Source of the DNA: Nocardia acididurans
GTDB lineage: Bacteria; Actinomycetota; Actinomycetes; Mycobacteriales; Mycobacteriaceae
Assembly (NCBI RefSeq): GCF_016741815.1
Contig: NZ_JAERRJ010000019.1
Coordinates: forward strand, 1-64,000
Direction of reading: 5' to 3'
DNA: 64,000 nt
Within the stretch, counting starts at the first letter, position 1; each line of letters starts with the position of its first letter. This document shows positions 50,590 to 58,395 of this stretch, in pieces. Under the pieces are notes generated by a model. It was given only the letters and a program-made list of their open reading frames with translations. It made no database searches and was not told where the DNA came from. A program made the translations under genes and the position numbers.

Positions 50590-52323
50590 ATGAACGACTT
50601 CATCGACCTGACCCCGGAGATGCTGCGGCAGTGGGAGAAACAGCACCGCGACGTCTCCGAGCAGATTCGCCAATGGGCCAAACCTCCGACCGACTGGCTC
50701 AACAGCTTCCCCGACAGTTACGGGACCATCGCCGACCCCGTGCACAAGCGGCTGGGCGAGTACTTCGGAGTCCGAGAACTCATGGGCAACCGACTGGCCG
50801 ACGAACACGAACGCACCGCCGACCGACTGCACCACGCCGCGGACGCCTTCGAACGCGCCGACGAGGACGGGGCCCGCGCCATCCTCAACGGCGGCGCCGA
50901 TCCGACCACCCCCGTCAGCACGTCCGGGCTGGGCATACCCGGCGGGGGAGGACCCGGATGGGCAGGACCGGGCGGGCCAGGGCCCGGCCCCGGACCGGGT
51001 TCCGGTCCGGAAGATCGGCGACCCGACACCCCACAGCAGCCTGTGGCACCCGGCGCCACCCCGATTTCACCGAACAACCTGCCGGCAGGCACACCGGCCA
51101 CGCTGCCGGGTGTACCCGCGACCCCGCTCACACCCGCCGCGTTCCGCGACGACGAGCGAGCACCGTCGCACTCCCAACCGCCGACGGGAGTCAGCAGCAA
51201 CACGCCCGGCGCGGCACCTGCGCTGACCCCGTTCCTCGCCGCAGTCGGCGCGGCACGCGAACGCGCCGCCGAACCCGCCCATGTCGTGGGCGACACCGTC
51301 AACGAGGACCTGCTGCTCGCGCGCACACTGCTCAGTGCACTGTTGTCGGCGGTCGGCTCGACCGCGATCGGTGTGAGCTGGGCGGTGTCGGTGATGCGCG
51401 GTCCGGGCGGGATCGCCATGTTCGTCACCTCCAACGAGGGTCGCGGCTGGCTGCCACCCGAGATCCATCTGCCCGACACCACCTCCACACCGTGGAACTG
51501 GACCGAACTGCTGCACTCCGACGGCGGCCCCGCGGCGACATCGTGGGAGGGCATCGCCGATCCCGCCCGGATCCTCACCGAATTCGCGCGCGGGTGGGGT
51601 GACAGAACCGGGGCACAGCTCAGCGCGCTGGCCTCCTCCACGACGATTACCCCGATGCTGCGCGCCACTCATCCCGACGTCGCCATGGCAGAGCGGGTCA
51701 CCGCGGACGAAGGACTCGATCTACGTGCCGCGACCGCCGGCACCCTCGACCGATTGAGCCTGACCGGCTCCGACGAACTACTCGCTCAGGTCGCCGCCGT
51801 ACCCGACGCGCATCTGCGCCACGAATGCCTGCACCTGGCCACCGACGCCCACACCCAGTGGGGTCACGCCCGCACCGCCGCCGACCACGCCACGCGCGCA
51901 TGGCGGGCGCGCGAACGCATCCTGCGCGCACTCGAGAACAACGAACCCGTCCCGCAACAGCAATGGGACGAACTGCGCGAACTCGACACCCTGCTCGCGA
52001 CCGAGATCATGGCCCGACGTGCCGACGTGAACGGCATTCCGGTCGGGGAACTACGCCCGCACAGCGACACGATCCTGCTCAGCCTCGGTTTCGAACGCCG
52101 CTGCAACGAGGCCGTGCTGATGCTCGCCGACGACACCACGCGACAGACCCTGCGCGACATCGTCTACGCCCACGACCAAGTGCTCGGCCATCCACGGTTC
52201 ACCGCCCTGGCCGCCGCTGTCGCCACCACACCGACCGCGCCAGTCACCCCCGTTTCCGGCAACGACGGCAGAACGATCACCGCGCGCACCGACACCCCGG
52301 CCAAACCCAACGCGCATACCTGA
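50590..52323 (+). CDS. large ESX-associated protein, paralogue B
   Basis: 577 residues with GGAGG before ATG 50590. The N-terminal 105 residues are helical with an EspC/WXG-like part (LTPEMLRQWEKQHRDVSEQI, ADRLHHAADAFERADEDGAR). A Gly/Pro linker (residues 120-210) leads to the C-terminal domain shared with the protein at 43948: LLLARTLLSALLSAVGSTAI, VSWAVSVMRGPGGIAMFVTS, GRGWLPPEIHLP, STPWNWTE, ARGWGDRTGAQLSALASST and a final helix-rich region. Both paralogues keep the Trp and Gly positions of the core. Function unknown; the fused secretion-type N-terminus suggests export as one chain. Confidence 0.62.
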   Translation: MNDFIDLTPEMLRQWEKQHRDVSEQIRQWAKPPTDWLNSFPDSYGTIADPVHKRLGEYFGVRELMGNRLADEHERTADRLHHAADAFERADEDGARAILNGGADPTTPVSTSGLGIPGGGGPGWAGPGGPGPGPGPGSGPEDRRPDTPQQPVAPGATPISPNNLPAGTPATLPGVPATPLTPAAFRDDERAPSHSQPPTGVSSNTPGAAPALTPFLAAVGAARERAAEPAHVVGDTVNEDLLLARTLLSALLSAVGSTAIGVSWAVSVMRGPGGIAMFVTSNEGRGWLPPEIHLPDTTSTPWNWTELLHSDGGPAATSWEGIADPARILTEFARGWGDRTGAQLSALASSTTITPMLRATHPDVAMAERVTADEGLDLRAATAGTLDRLSLTGSDELLAQVAAVPDAHLRHECLHLATDAHTQWGHARTAADHATRAWRARERILRALENNEPVPQQQWDELRELDTLLATEIMARRADVNGIPVGELRPHSDTILLSLGFERRCNEAVLMLADDTTRQTLRDIVYAHDQVLGHPRFTALAAAVATTPTAPVTPVSGNDGRTITARTDTPAKPNAHT

Positions 52324-52360
52324 CCACCTACGCGGACATCACAGCTGAGGAGGGTGTCGC

Positions 52361-53779
52361 ATGACCACATTCGAAATACTCTCCGAGACAACCGATCTCC
52401 ACAACGGCGACCCGGACACGCCGGAACACCCGAGCCCGGACGCCCCGGCATCGCCCCAGAGCAACCGGCCCGCACCCACGCCGTGGCAAGCCCTCCGGCC
52501 GCTGCCCGCCGACAATCCGGCCACCTCACCGGCCCCGGCGATCACACCCGCCGCCGCGACCATCCCGCCGGCCGCACCACCCGCCGCACCACCGATACCG
52601 CCCGCACCGCTGCTGACCACCACGTTCGGGCCCTCCGGCACCGCCGACCCACCGCCGGCGGCCGTCCCGTCCTCGGCCGGACAGGTTGTACCCCACGCCG
52701 AGCCCGCGCCACCGCCATCCACCACCGCGGCTCCTGCACCGGCACCTTCGCCGATGCCCGACCTCTCACAAGTCGACCTCGCCCGGGTAGCCGATATCGT
52801 GGCCCCGCTCGCCAGCGCGGCCGCGATGGCATTACCAATGATCAGCCAGGCACTGGCCGGGTTGGCCGGCGGCCAGAACTCCGCCGACGCCAGCGGCATA
52901 TCACCCCAAGCCGCGCGCGCCCTGCAGACACTCGCCGCGATCGAGTCCCTCTACGGCACCACCAACGCACCGGCCGCCCTCACATCCACACCGTCACACA
53001 CCACCGCCGGCACAGGGTCCTCGAAGGTTCTCGACGCCGCCACCCGCAACGCGTTCTATCAACGCAATGCCGCGACCGCCTTCTCCGGGCTCGACACGCA
53101 ACTGAGCAACTACCTGACCGAGCTCGGTAGGAAGAACAGCGCCGCCGCCGCCACGCTCGAACAAATCAACGCCGACACCATGCGCCAGGTCAAGGCGCTG
53201 CGTCAGAACGGGCTCACAAAGGAAGGTCGTCGCCAGCTCGACCTCGTGCTCGTGCGCGCACTTCGAAACGCTCACGCGGTAGTCGGCGACAGTCAAACCA
53301 CAGCACGCGAAATCGCTCGCGAAGTCACCAAACTCGCCGACCGGTACCTCAACACGATGATGCAGGGACCCCGCCCCGCCGAAGCCACGTCAACGCGCGG
53401 GCAGACCGCCGTCGATGCAGCCCTGAAGCAGGTCGGAAAGGGCTACTGGTTCGCACATTCGGGACCAGACTACTTCGACTGCTCTGGTCTGACGAAATAC
53501 GCGGCCCGCAAGGCCGGTAAGAACCTTCCTCACAACGCGGAAGCCCAGTACCAAATGACCCGCCGCCGCCGCATCAATCCGAAGGATCTCCGCCCCGGTG
53601 ACCTCATATTTCCCACCAGCGCGATCAAAAGGAACGGCCAGCAAGGTCACGTCATGATGTATATCGGCAACGGGAAGGTCGTGCATTCCAGCGGTCCCCG
53701 GGAAGGCGGACCCCACCCCAACTCCAAAATCGAGGTAAAGGACCTGCCCAAAAGCTACAAAGCCACACGTTGGACCTGA
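52361..53779 (+). CDS. NlpC/P60 peptidoglycan hydrolase with ESX-like leader
   Basis: 472 residues with AGGAGG 8 bases before ATG 52361. N-terminal 130 residues are Pro/Ala/Thr-rich; a helical part follows (VDLARVADIVAPLASAAAMA, then LSNYLTELGRKNSAAAATLE and IAREVTKLADRYLNTMM). The C-terminal 125 residues are an NlpC/P60 domain: AVDAALKQVGKGYWFAH, FDCSGLTKYAARKAGK with nucleophile Cys374, LRPGDLIFPT, and GHVMMYIGNGKVVH with His430. Such enzymes cut stem peptides; here it would open the wall for the secretion or transfer channel. No Sec signal peptide is present, so export by ESX is the likely route. Confidence 0.85.
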   Translation: MTTFEILSETTDLHNGDPDTPEHPSPDAPASPQSNRPAPTPWQALRPLPADNPATSPAPAITPAAATIPPAAPPAAPPIPPAPLLTTTFGPSGTADPPPAAVPSSAGQVVPHAEPAPPPSTTAAPAPAPSPMPDLSQVDLARVADIVAPLASAAAMALPMISQALAGLAGGQNSADASGISPQAARALQTLAAIESLYGTTNAPAALTSTPSHTTAGTGSSKVLDAATRNAFYQRNAATAFSGLDTQLSNYLTELGRKNSAAAATLEQINADTMRQVKALRQNGLTKEGRRQLDLVLVRALRNAHAVVGDSQTTAREIAREVTKLADRYLNTMMQGPRPAEATSTRGQTAVDAALKQVGKGYWFAHSGPDYFDCSGLTKYAARKAGKNLPHNAEAQYQMTRRRRINPKDLRPGDLIFPTSAIKRNGQQGHVMMYIGNGKVVHSSGPREGGPHPNSKIEVKDLPKSYKATRWT

Positions 53780-53782
53780 TCG

Positions 53783-55261
53783 ATGACCTCAACCACAGCC
53801 CGCAACGATCAGAACAGCGTGTTCCAGCCCGCGACGGTTCGTATGATCGCCGACGCCGAGCAGGTGTGCCGGCAGCTCATCGACCTCTGCCGCTACACCC
53901 GGCCCCCAACGCCCATCGACGCTCCCCGCCGACTGCCTCGACATGTCGCCGACACCTCGACCATGAATGGCGCACTCATCGACGCCTACACGCTCGCGGT
54001 CGATCAGGTACAACGACAATCTGATCGGTTCGTCGCGCACAAGGGCGAATTGCAGTGGGCCATCACCCAGGCCCAGCGCATCCAGACGACCACCCTCGAA
54101 TCCGTCGAGACCACCACCGCGGACATGCGCGCCTCTCTGCGTGACTTCGCCACCAGAGCCACCTACAGAACCGACGACGCCATCGGCGAGAAACATCGCG
54201 AGCTCGCCCCCGACTCCGAACGCGCCGTCCAGAAGCTGTTGAACGACACCGTGGCCACGGTCGAGAACACCGTCCGCGCCGCGACCAAAGCCATCACCGA
54301 CCTCGCGGCAGACCTCTCCGACCCCGACCCCCGGTCCTCCGCCGACTCCGGCAGCAAGAACCGCCGGGATTCGACTCCGCGACAGCCCGCGAACTCCCGC
54401 GAACCCGGAGACCATCCCACCTACACTCCGCCGCCAACTCAGAGCCCAGGACCCGAGCCGTATGTGCTGGACGACTACCCCGATCTGCAGGGCACGCTGC
54501 TCGACGACGGTGGCCAGACCACTGGGCTGTCGGCACAGACCTCGACCGATCCACGCCTGAGCGCACTGTTCGCGCAGCTCCGCACCGACCTGGCCGCGCT
54601 GTCCACGCCCGCGACGAGCACCGGCTCGGGGATGAACATGCAGGACATGATGACCTACCAGATGCTCGCCAATGCCATGGGAACCACCGCCGACCGCGAC
54701 ACCCCTCGCTCGACCCGACGCGACCGCGACACCGAGGAGATCGGATCCGACGAGCCGTCCGCGCCGGCCACCGCGCAAACGACCACCGAACAACCTGCTC
54801 CGGCACAGGTCACCGCGACCGGCGACACCCCACCCGCGACCGGTCCCGAACCCGACGCACCCACGACCACTCCGCTGCTGATTCCCGGCTTCGAACAGGA
54901 TGTCCCCCCGACCGTTGCCCAAGCGGCACAACGAGAATGGAACAATCACGGCGGTAGCGATGCCGTGAACGCCTACCGCGGCACCGCATGGGGCAACACC
55001 GAAAACTGGACCCAAATCGGAGAAGCCGAACTTCGAACCGGCGACGTCGTCGAGTGGGAGCATCGCACCAACCTGGTGATCATGAAAGACGGTGTGGCGC
55101 ACATGATGTCCGGTCAAAACATCGTGCCCATCAACCTGGCCGCCCCCTACGACGACGGCCACGGCGCCTACGGCAACTACCAGCGTTACCTGCGCCCCAG
55201 CGGCGCCGAAGCCACTCAGCCCGCCGCTACCGGCGGCAATGCCGCGCCGGTGCAAGTGTGA
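53783..55261 (+). CDS. ESX-substrate-like protein with degenerate NlpC/P60-like end
   Basis: 492 residues starting 3 bases after the hydrolase stop. The N-terminal 180 residues are long helices (SVFQPATVRMIADAEQVCRQ, DAYTLAVDQVQRQSDRFVAH, EKHRELAPDSERAVQKLLND). A 200-residue Pro/Thr/Asp-rich linker follows. The C-terminus has VAQAAQREWNNHGGSDAVNA, YRGTAWGNTENWTQIGE, LRTGDVVEWEHRTNLVIM and AHMMSGQNIVPIN: an NlpC/P60-like outline in which the DCSG cysteine and the catalytic His are missing. It resembles the protein at 39284 in architecture. It may bind wall peptides or inhibit or position the active enzyme encoded just before it. Confidence 0.6.
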   Translation: MTSTTARNDQNSVFQPATVRMIADAEQVCRQLIDLCRYTRPPTPIDAPRRLPRHVADTSTMNGALIDAYTLAVDQVQRQSDRFVAHKGELQWAITQAQRIQTTTLESVETTTADMRASLRDFATRATYRTDDAIGEKHRELAPDSERAVQKLLNDTVATVENTVRAATKAITDLAADLSDPDPRSSADSGSKNRRDSTPRQPANSREPGDHPTYTPPPTQSPGPEPYVLDDYPDLQGTLLDDGGQTTGLSAQTSTDPRLSALFAQLRTDLAALSTPATSTGSGMNMQDMMTYQMLANAMGTTADRDTPRSTRRDRDTEEIGSDEPSAPATAQTTTEQPAPAQVTATGDTPPATGPEPDAPTTTPLLIPGFEQDVPPTVAQAAQREWNNHGGSDAVNAYRGTAWGNTENWTQIGEAELRTGDVVEWEHRTNLVIMKDGVAHMMSGQNIVPINLAAPYDDGHGAYGNYQRYLRPSGAEATQPAATGGNAAPVQV

Positions 55262-56206
55262 TCACAGCACTCGCCGGACTACCGCGTCCGGTGACATCGG
55301 CGTCCACTTCACGGTCGAGCCGGTGTAGGGCGCCTCGATGACCCAGCCACCGCCCGCAGCCAGCTGCACATGCTCGGGCCCCCGCCCGCTGAACGACGAG
55401 CCCGGGAACACCAGATCACCCGGTCGCACGTCCCGAGGATGCACCGCCACACCGGTGTTGATCTGGTCATAGGTGGTACGCGGCAAGATCACCTCGCCGT
55501 TGCTGGCGCGCGCAATCGCGTACTGTGTCAGCCCCGAACAATCGAACCCCCCGCCACTGGGTCCGTTCGCCCCCCCGCCGCCCCACACATACGGCAGCCC
55601 CACGAAATGGTCCGCCGCCCGGACTGCCGCCGAACCCGCTGTCCGATCGCCGGTGACAGCGCGGCGCGAGGTCGTGTTCGCATTGACGCGCACACCGCGA
55701 GATCTCGAGCCGCGCCGACGGACCGGCCGTCTCGACCTCGTGCGACGCGCCGGGGCGACCGGGGCGGTGATCCGTGATGCCTGTTGCTGAGCAGCTGCGG
55801 CATCTCTGTTGACCTGCTGAGACGCGCCCTGCAGCAGGGTTTGCGCCGAGTCCATCAGAGCCACCGAGCGGATGGCCGGATGAGCGATGGCAGCAATGGC
55901 CTGCAACCGGGACCGGAACTCCGCCAGATGATCGTCGACAACCTTGCGCCCCAACGCCGTCCCCGCCGCGGCATTGGTCACCACCGAATGAACGAACCCA
56001 TCATGCGACGACAGAGACGCGATCTCCGCACCCTGCTCCGACACCACCTCGGCGTAGGCGCGCGACGCGAACAGCTCCGCGGCACCCGACAGGCCCGGCA
56101 TCACTGGCATCACCAGCGGCGAGCCGGCTTCCGACGGTCCACTCGCACCGTACAGGCCCAATAGGGCACGCAACGATTTCTCGGTGTCGGTTTCGAAATC
56201 CGTCAT
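55262..56206 (-). CDS. NlpC/P60 hydrolase, VirB1/TcpG-like
   Basis: 314 residues on the minus strand, convergent with the previous gene (stops are adjacent at 55261/55262). N-terminal 150 residues are helical without a signal peptide (LFASRAYAEVVSEQGAEIAS, HLAEFRSRLQAIAAIAHPAI); a basic linker (RRTRSRRPVRRRGSRSR) follows; the C-terminal domain has DHFVGLPYVWGGGG, FDCSGLTQYAIARA with Cys223, VRPGDLVFPG and GPEHVQLAAGGGWVIEAP with the catalytic His. It is the second active-looking NlpC/P60 enzyme of the locus. TcpG of pCW3 plays the same part, loosening peptidoglycan for the conjugation channel. Confidence 0.85.
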   Translation of the reverse strand: MTDFETDTEKSLRALLGLYGASGPSEAGSPLVMPVMPGLSGAAELFASRAYAEVVSEQGAEIASLSSHDGFVHSVVTNAAAGTALGRKVVDDHLAEFRSRLQAIAAIAHPAIRSVALMDSAQTLLQGASQQVNRDAAAAQQQASRITAPVAPARRTRSRRPVRRRGSRSRGVRVNANTTSRRAVTGDRTAGSAAVRAADHFVGLPYVWGGGGANGPSGGGFDCSGLTQYAIARASNGEVILPRTTYDQINTGVAVHPRDVRPGDLVFPGSSFSGRGPEHVQLAAGGGWVIEAPYTGSTVKWTPMSPDAVVRRVL

Positions 56207-56295
56207 GTGACCGAACCACTTTCATTCACGATCGATCACCATCGCGATCTTGCCGATATTGTCACTCGCGTCTACCCACCCCAATATCAGCTTGC

Positions 56296-56311
56296 TTCCC
56301 ACCCTGGGGAA
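56296..56311. promoter_or_regulatory. Box A palindrome, copy 5
   Basis: TTCCC-ACCCTG-GGGAA, 85 bases before ATG 56396 and 90 bases before the divergent hydrolase start. Confidence 0.66.
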
Positions 56312-56395
56312 GCCTGCGACACGCGACGATTCGTGTTCCCAACGCCGAGAAGCGATAAGACTGAAGCGAATTCGAATACGCGCGAGGAGCGGGGA

Positions 56396-57478
56396 ATGAC
56401 AACCAGTGTGACCGACAGCGACGCCACGACGAATCTCCTCGATTCGGCGGGCAAGTCCATCATTCCGATGGTGGCGCGCTATCGGGTGCAACTGATCGAA
56501 ACCCCCGAGGACCGTAGTCGTCTGACGACCGTTGTCGGGCCAGCGATAATCAAGATCATCGACAAAGCCGAGAGCGTCTTCCGATGCTCACTCGACACGC
56601 TCGGGAGAGGAGGCGCATCACCCCCACCGCCACCGAAGACGAACCCGGTCCGCGTCGACAACAAACAGGCCCGCACCACGGTCATCAGTCAGGCTGTCGA
56701 GGACTACACCAAGGCAGAAACCTTCCTCGATAATCGAATCGTCACGATGCGCAGCCTCGACACCAGCGTCGCGAACTCCTCGGTGCTGGTGTGTTCGAAC
56801 GGTCACAGAACCCGTGACGCGATAATCAAGATCGTCGACGCCCTCAAGGCCCACATCGCCACGCTCGTACCTCGCACCAAACCTCTGACCACCAGCGAGA
56901 AGTACTCGCTCATGACCCGCATCATGGACGACATCGACACCACCTACCAGCTGATGTGGGATGCCCTCAAGGCCAACCTCGATGTCGCCGACGGTGGCGG
57001 CGGGGGGACGGGCCGCCAGAGCCGGGATGGCGCCGGCACGGGGTCCGGCAGTGGCGGAATCATGGACATGATCAGTTCACTGATGGGTTCCCTTGCGATG
57101 CCGTTGATGCTGGCAGCGCAAGCAATACCCGACGTCATCGAGAAGCTCAGCGAGGCTCAGGACGACGCCAAAGACGACAAGGACGAGGACAAAGGCAAGC
57201 AGCCCGACGCCGCGGCAGGCCAGCCACAACCCGAGTCAGCGGCGCCTGCTCCTGCTCCAGCGCCGGTGCCTGCGACTTCGCCCGCCGCCGACGCCGCGGC
57301 ACCTATCCCGAACCCGCCCCCGGTCACTCCGGTGGATGCCAACGCCCAAGCCGCTACGACTCTGCCCGCGGTCACGTTCGGACCGGGCACTCAGGGATCC
57401 CGCGATCGCCGGAATGCGCAATCGCCCGAACCCGCACCGAAGACCGACCCCGAAGACCCTGCCGAAAGCCCCACTTAA
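56396..57478 (+). CDS. helical ESX-substrate-like protein
   Basis: 360 residues from ATG 56396 with GAGGAG 8 bases upstream. The first 210 residues form helices (TVVGPAIIKIIDKAESVFRC, TTVISQAVEDYTKAETFLDN, RDAIIKIVDALKAHIATLV, YSLMTRIMDDIDTTYQLMWD). A Gly-rich hinge (VADGGGGGTGRQSRDGAGTG) leads to a hydrophobic/amphipathic segment (IMDMISSLMGSLAMPLMLAA) and an Asp/Lys- then Pro/Ala-rich tail. No NlpC/P60 end. The arrangement resembles the effector at 40762 without sequence identity. It is preceded by Box A copy 5 and followed by the paired inverted repeats. Confidence 0.55.
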   Translation: MTTSVTDSDATTNLLDSAGKSIIPMVARYRVQLIETPEDRSRLTTVVGPAIIKIIDKAESVFRCSLDTLGRGGASPPPPPKTNPVRVDNKQARTTVISQAVEDYTKAETFLDNRIVTMRSLDTSVANSSVLVCSNGHRTRDAIIKIVDALKAHIATLVPRTKPLTTSEKYSLMTRIMDDIDTTYQLMWDALKANLDVADGGGGGTGRQSRDGAGTGSGSGGIMDMISSLMGSLAMPLMLAAQAIPDVIEKLSEAQDDAKDDKDEDKGKQPDAAAGQPQPESAAPAPAPAPVPATSPAADAAAPIPNPPPVTPVDANAQAATTLPAVTFGPGTQGSRDRRNAQSPEPAPKTDPEDPAESPT

Positions 57479-57582
57479 CCCGAGTTGGTGGCGTCGCGGT
57501 CGGAGGGTGTTCGAGCGCGCGCACCTGTCGGGAAAGTCGGGGGAGGGAGAACGACAAGGGCGGGGCACCGTGAGTGGAGGAG

Positions 57583-57629
57583 GAGCGGCGGCCGCAACGA
57601 GTGCTGGGGGGCATTCACGGCCGCCGCTC
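57583..57629. repeat. 47-bp inverted repeat A (12-23-12)
   Basis: Arms GAGCGGCGGCCG (57583-57594) and its exact complement (57618-57629) around a 23-nt centre. It abuts repeat B with no gap. Confidence 0.75.
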
Positions 57630-57676
57630 ATTCGGACGTACCGCGGGGAATGGAGGGAAAGGCGGTACGTCCGAAT
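57630..57676. repeat. 47-bp inverted repeat B (15-17-15)
   Basis: Arms ATTCGGACGTACCGC (57630-57644) and its exact complement (57662-57676) around a 17-nt purine-rich centre. Same total length as repeat A, no T-run, no gene in this segment. Confidence 0.75.
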
Positions 57677-57791
57677 TCTGCGGTGATGCGAGACAGCGCA
57701 CACCGCAGGAATGAGAGGATCCGCCCGTCGGCCGACGATCCACGCATATCTTAACGGTGTTTGACGGCACGATCAATAGCGTGCCTATAGA

Positions 57792-58136
57792 TCAGCCCTG
57801 GAATGTGCGGTGCGAGTCGGGCACGATCCGCCCCAGAGACACCAGCAGGTCGAACGCCGCGGACTTCTCCCGGCAGGAACCGACCCGACACGCACGGTGG
57901 CGCTGCATCACCTGATGGGCGCGCACCACCGCGTCGCGGGAGAGGTTCGTGGCCGCAGGCTGGGGAGACCTGCATTCGGCAGCCCACGAGACCACATCCC
58001 GATGAACTCCGACAATCATTGCGCCACTGTGGGATCCGTGACGCGGTCGATGCGGATATGGGCGCAGGCATACAGCTGTGATGGTGAGACAGAACGCAAT
58101 AGTGGCCGCGATTGCGAACCAATGCCAATCGAACAT
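57792..58136 (-). CDS. small membrane protein with cysteine-containing tail
   Basis: 114 residues on the minus strand from ATG 58136. An N-terminal membrane helix (WFAIAATIAFCLTITAVCL) is followed by His/Arg-rich sequence and a C-terminal part CRVGSCREKSAAFDLLVSLG followed by IVPDSHR, which looks conserved (two Cys, then an amphipathic helix). The Cys pair could bind metal or form a disulfide. No family recognised. It is divergent from eccA; the 259-base gap holds a Box B-like site and Box A copy 6. It might be a small partner of the transfer system. Confidence 0.55.
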   Translation of the reverse strand: MFDWHWFAIAATIAFCLTITAVCLRPYPHRPRHGSHSGAMIVGVHRDVVSWAAECRSPQPAATNLSRDAVVRAHQVMQRHRACRVGSCREKSAAFDLLVSLGRIVPDSHRTFQG

Positions 58137-58230
58137 GGAACGACCGCCTTCGGCGACGGTGATCGGGGGTCGGGGAGCAGCGCGGAAGCGTTCGGCGACT
58201 CCGAGGATCATTGAATAGGATGCAAATTAC

Positions 58231-58260
58231 GATACGTTCAATAGCGGCACATTAAATAGT
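58231..58260 (+). promoter_or_regulatory. Box B-like site, copy 7 (weak)
   Basis: GATACGTTCAATAGCGGCAC followed by ATTAAATAGT. CGGCAC plus a TA-rich right flank is shared with the sequence at 57764-57778 (CGGCACGATCAATAG, copy 6), and CGGCAC with copy 2. Half-sites are only approximate (CGTT-CAAT-AGCGG). Confidence 0.3.
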
Positions 58261-58308
58261 GATACGTTTACCGGCTGTGGGAATGATCGTCCTCGAACCA
58301 CCACTTGC

Positions 58309-58324
58309 TTCCCATCGCTGGGAA
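58309..58324. promoter_or_regulatory. Box A palindrome, copy 6 (before eccA)
   Basis: TTCCC-ATCGCT-GGGAA, 72 bases before GTG 58396. Confidence 0.68.
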
Positions 58325-58395
58325 GTCTTCGTCCGCAGGCGCGCGCACCGCGCCGATATCGTTCGGCCAAGCCAGATCAGCGGAAGGGAACCCGA

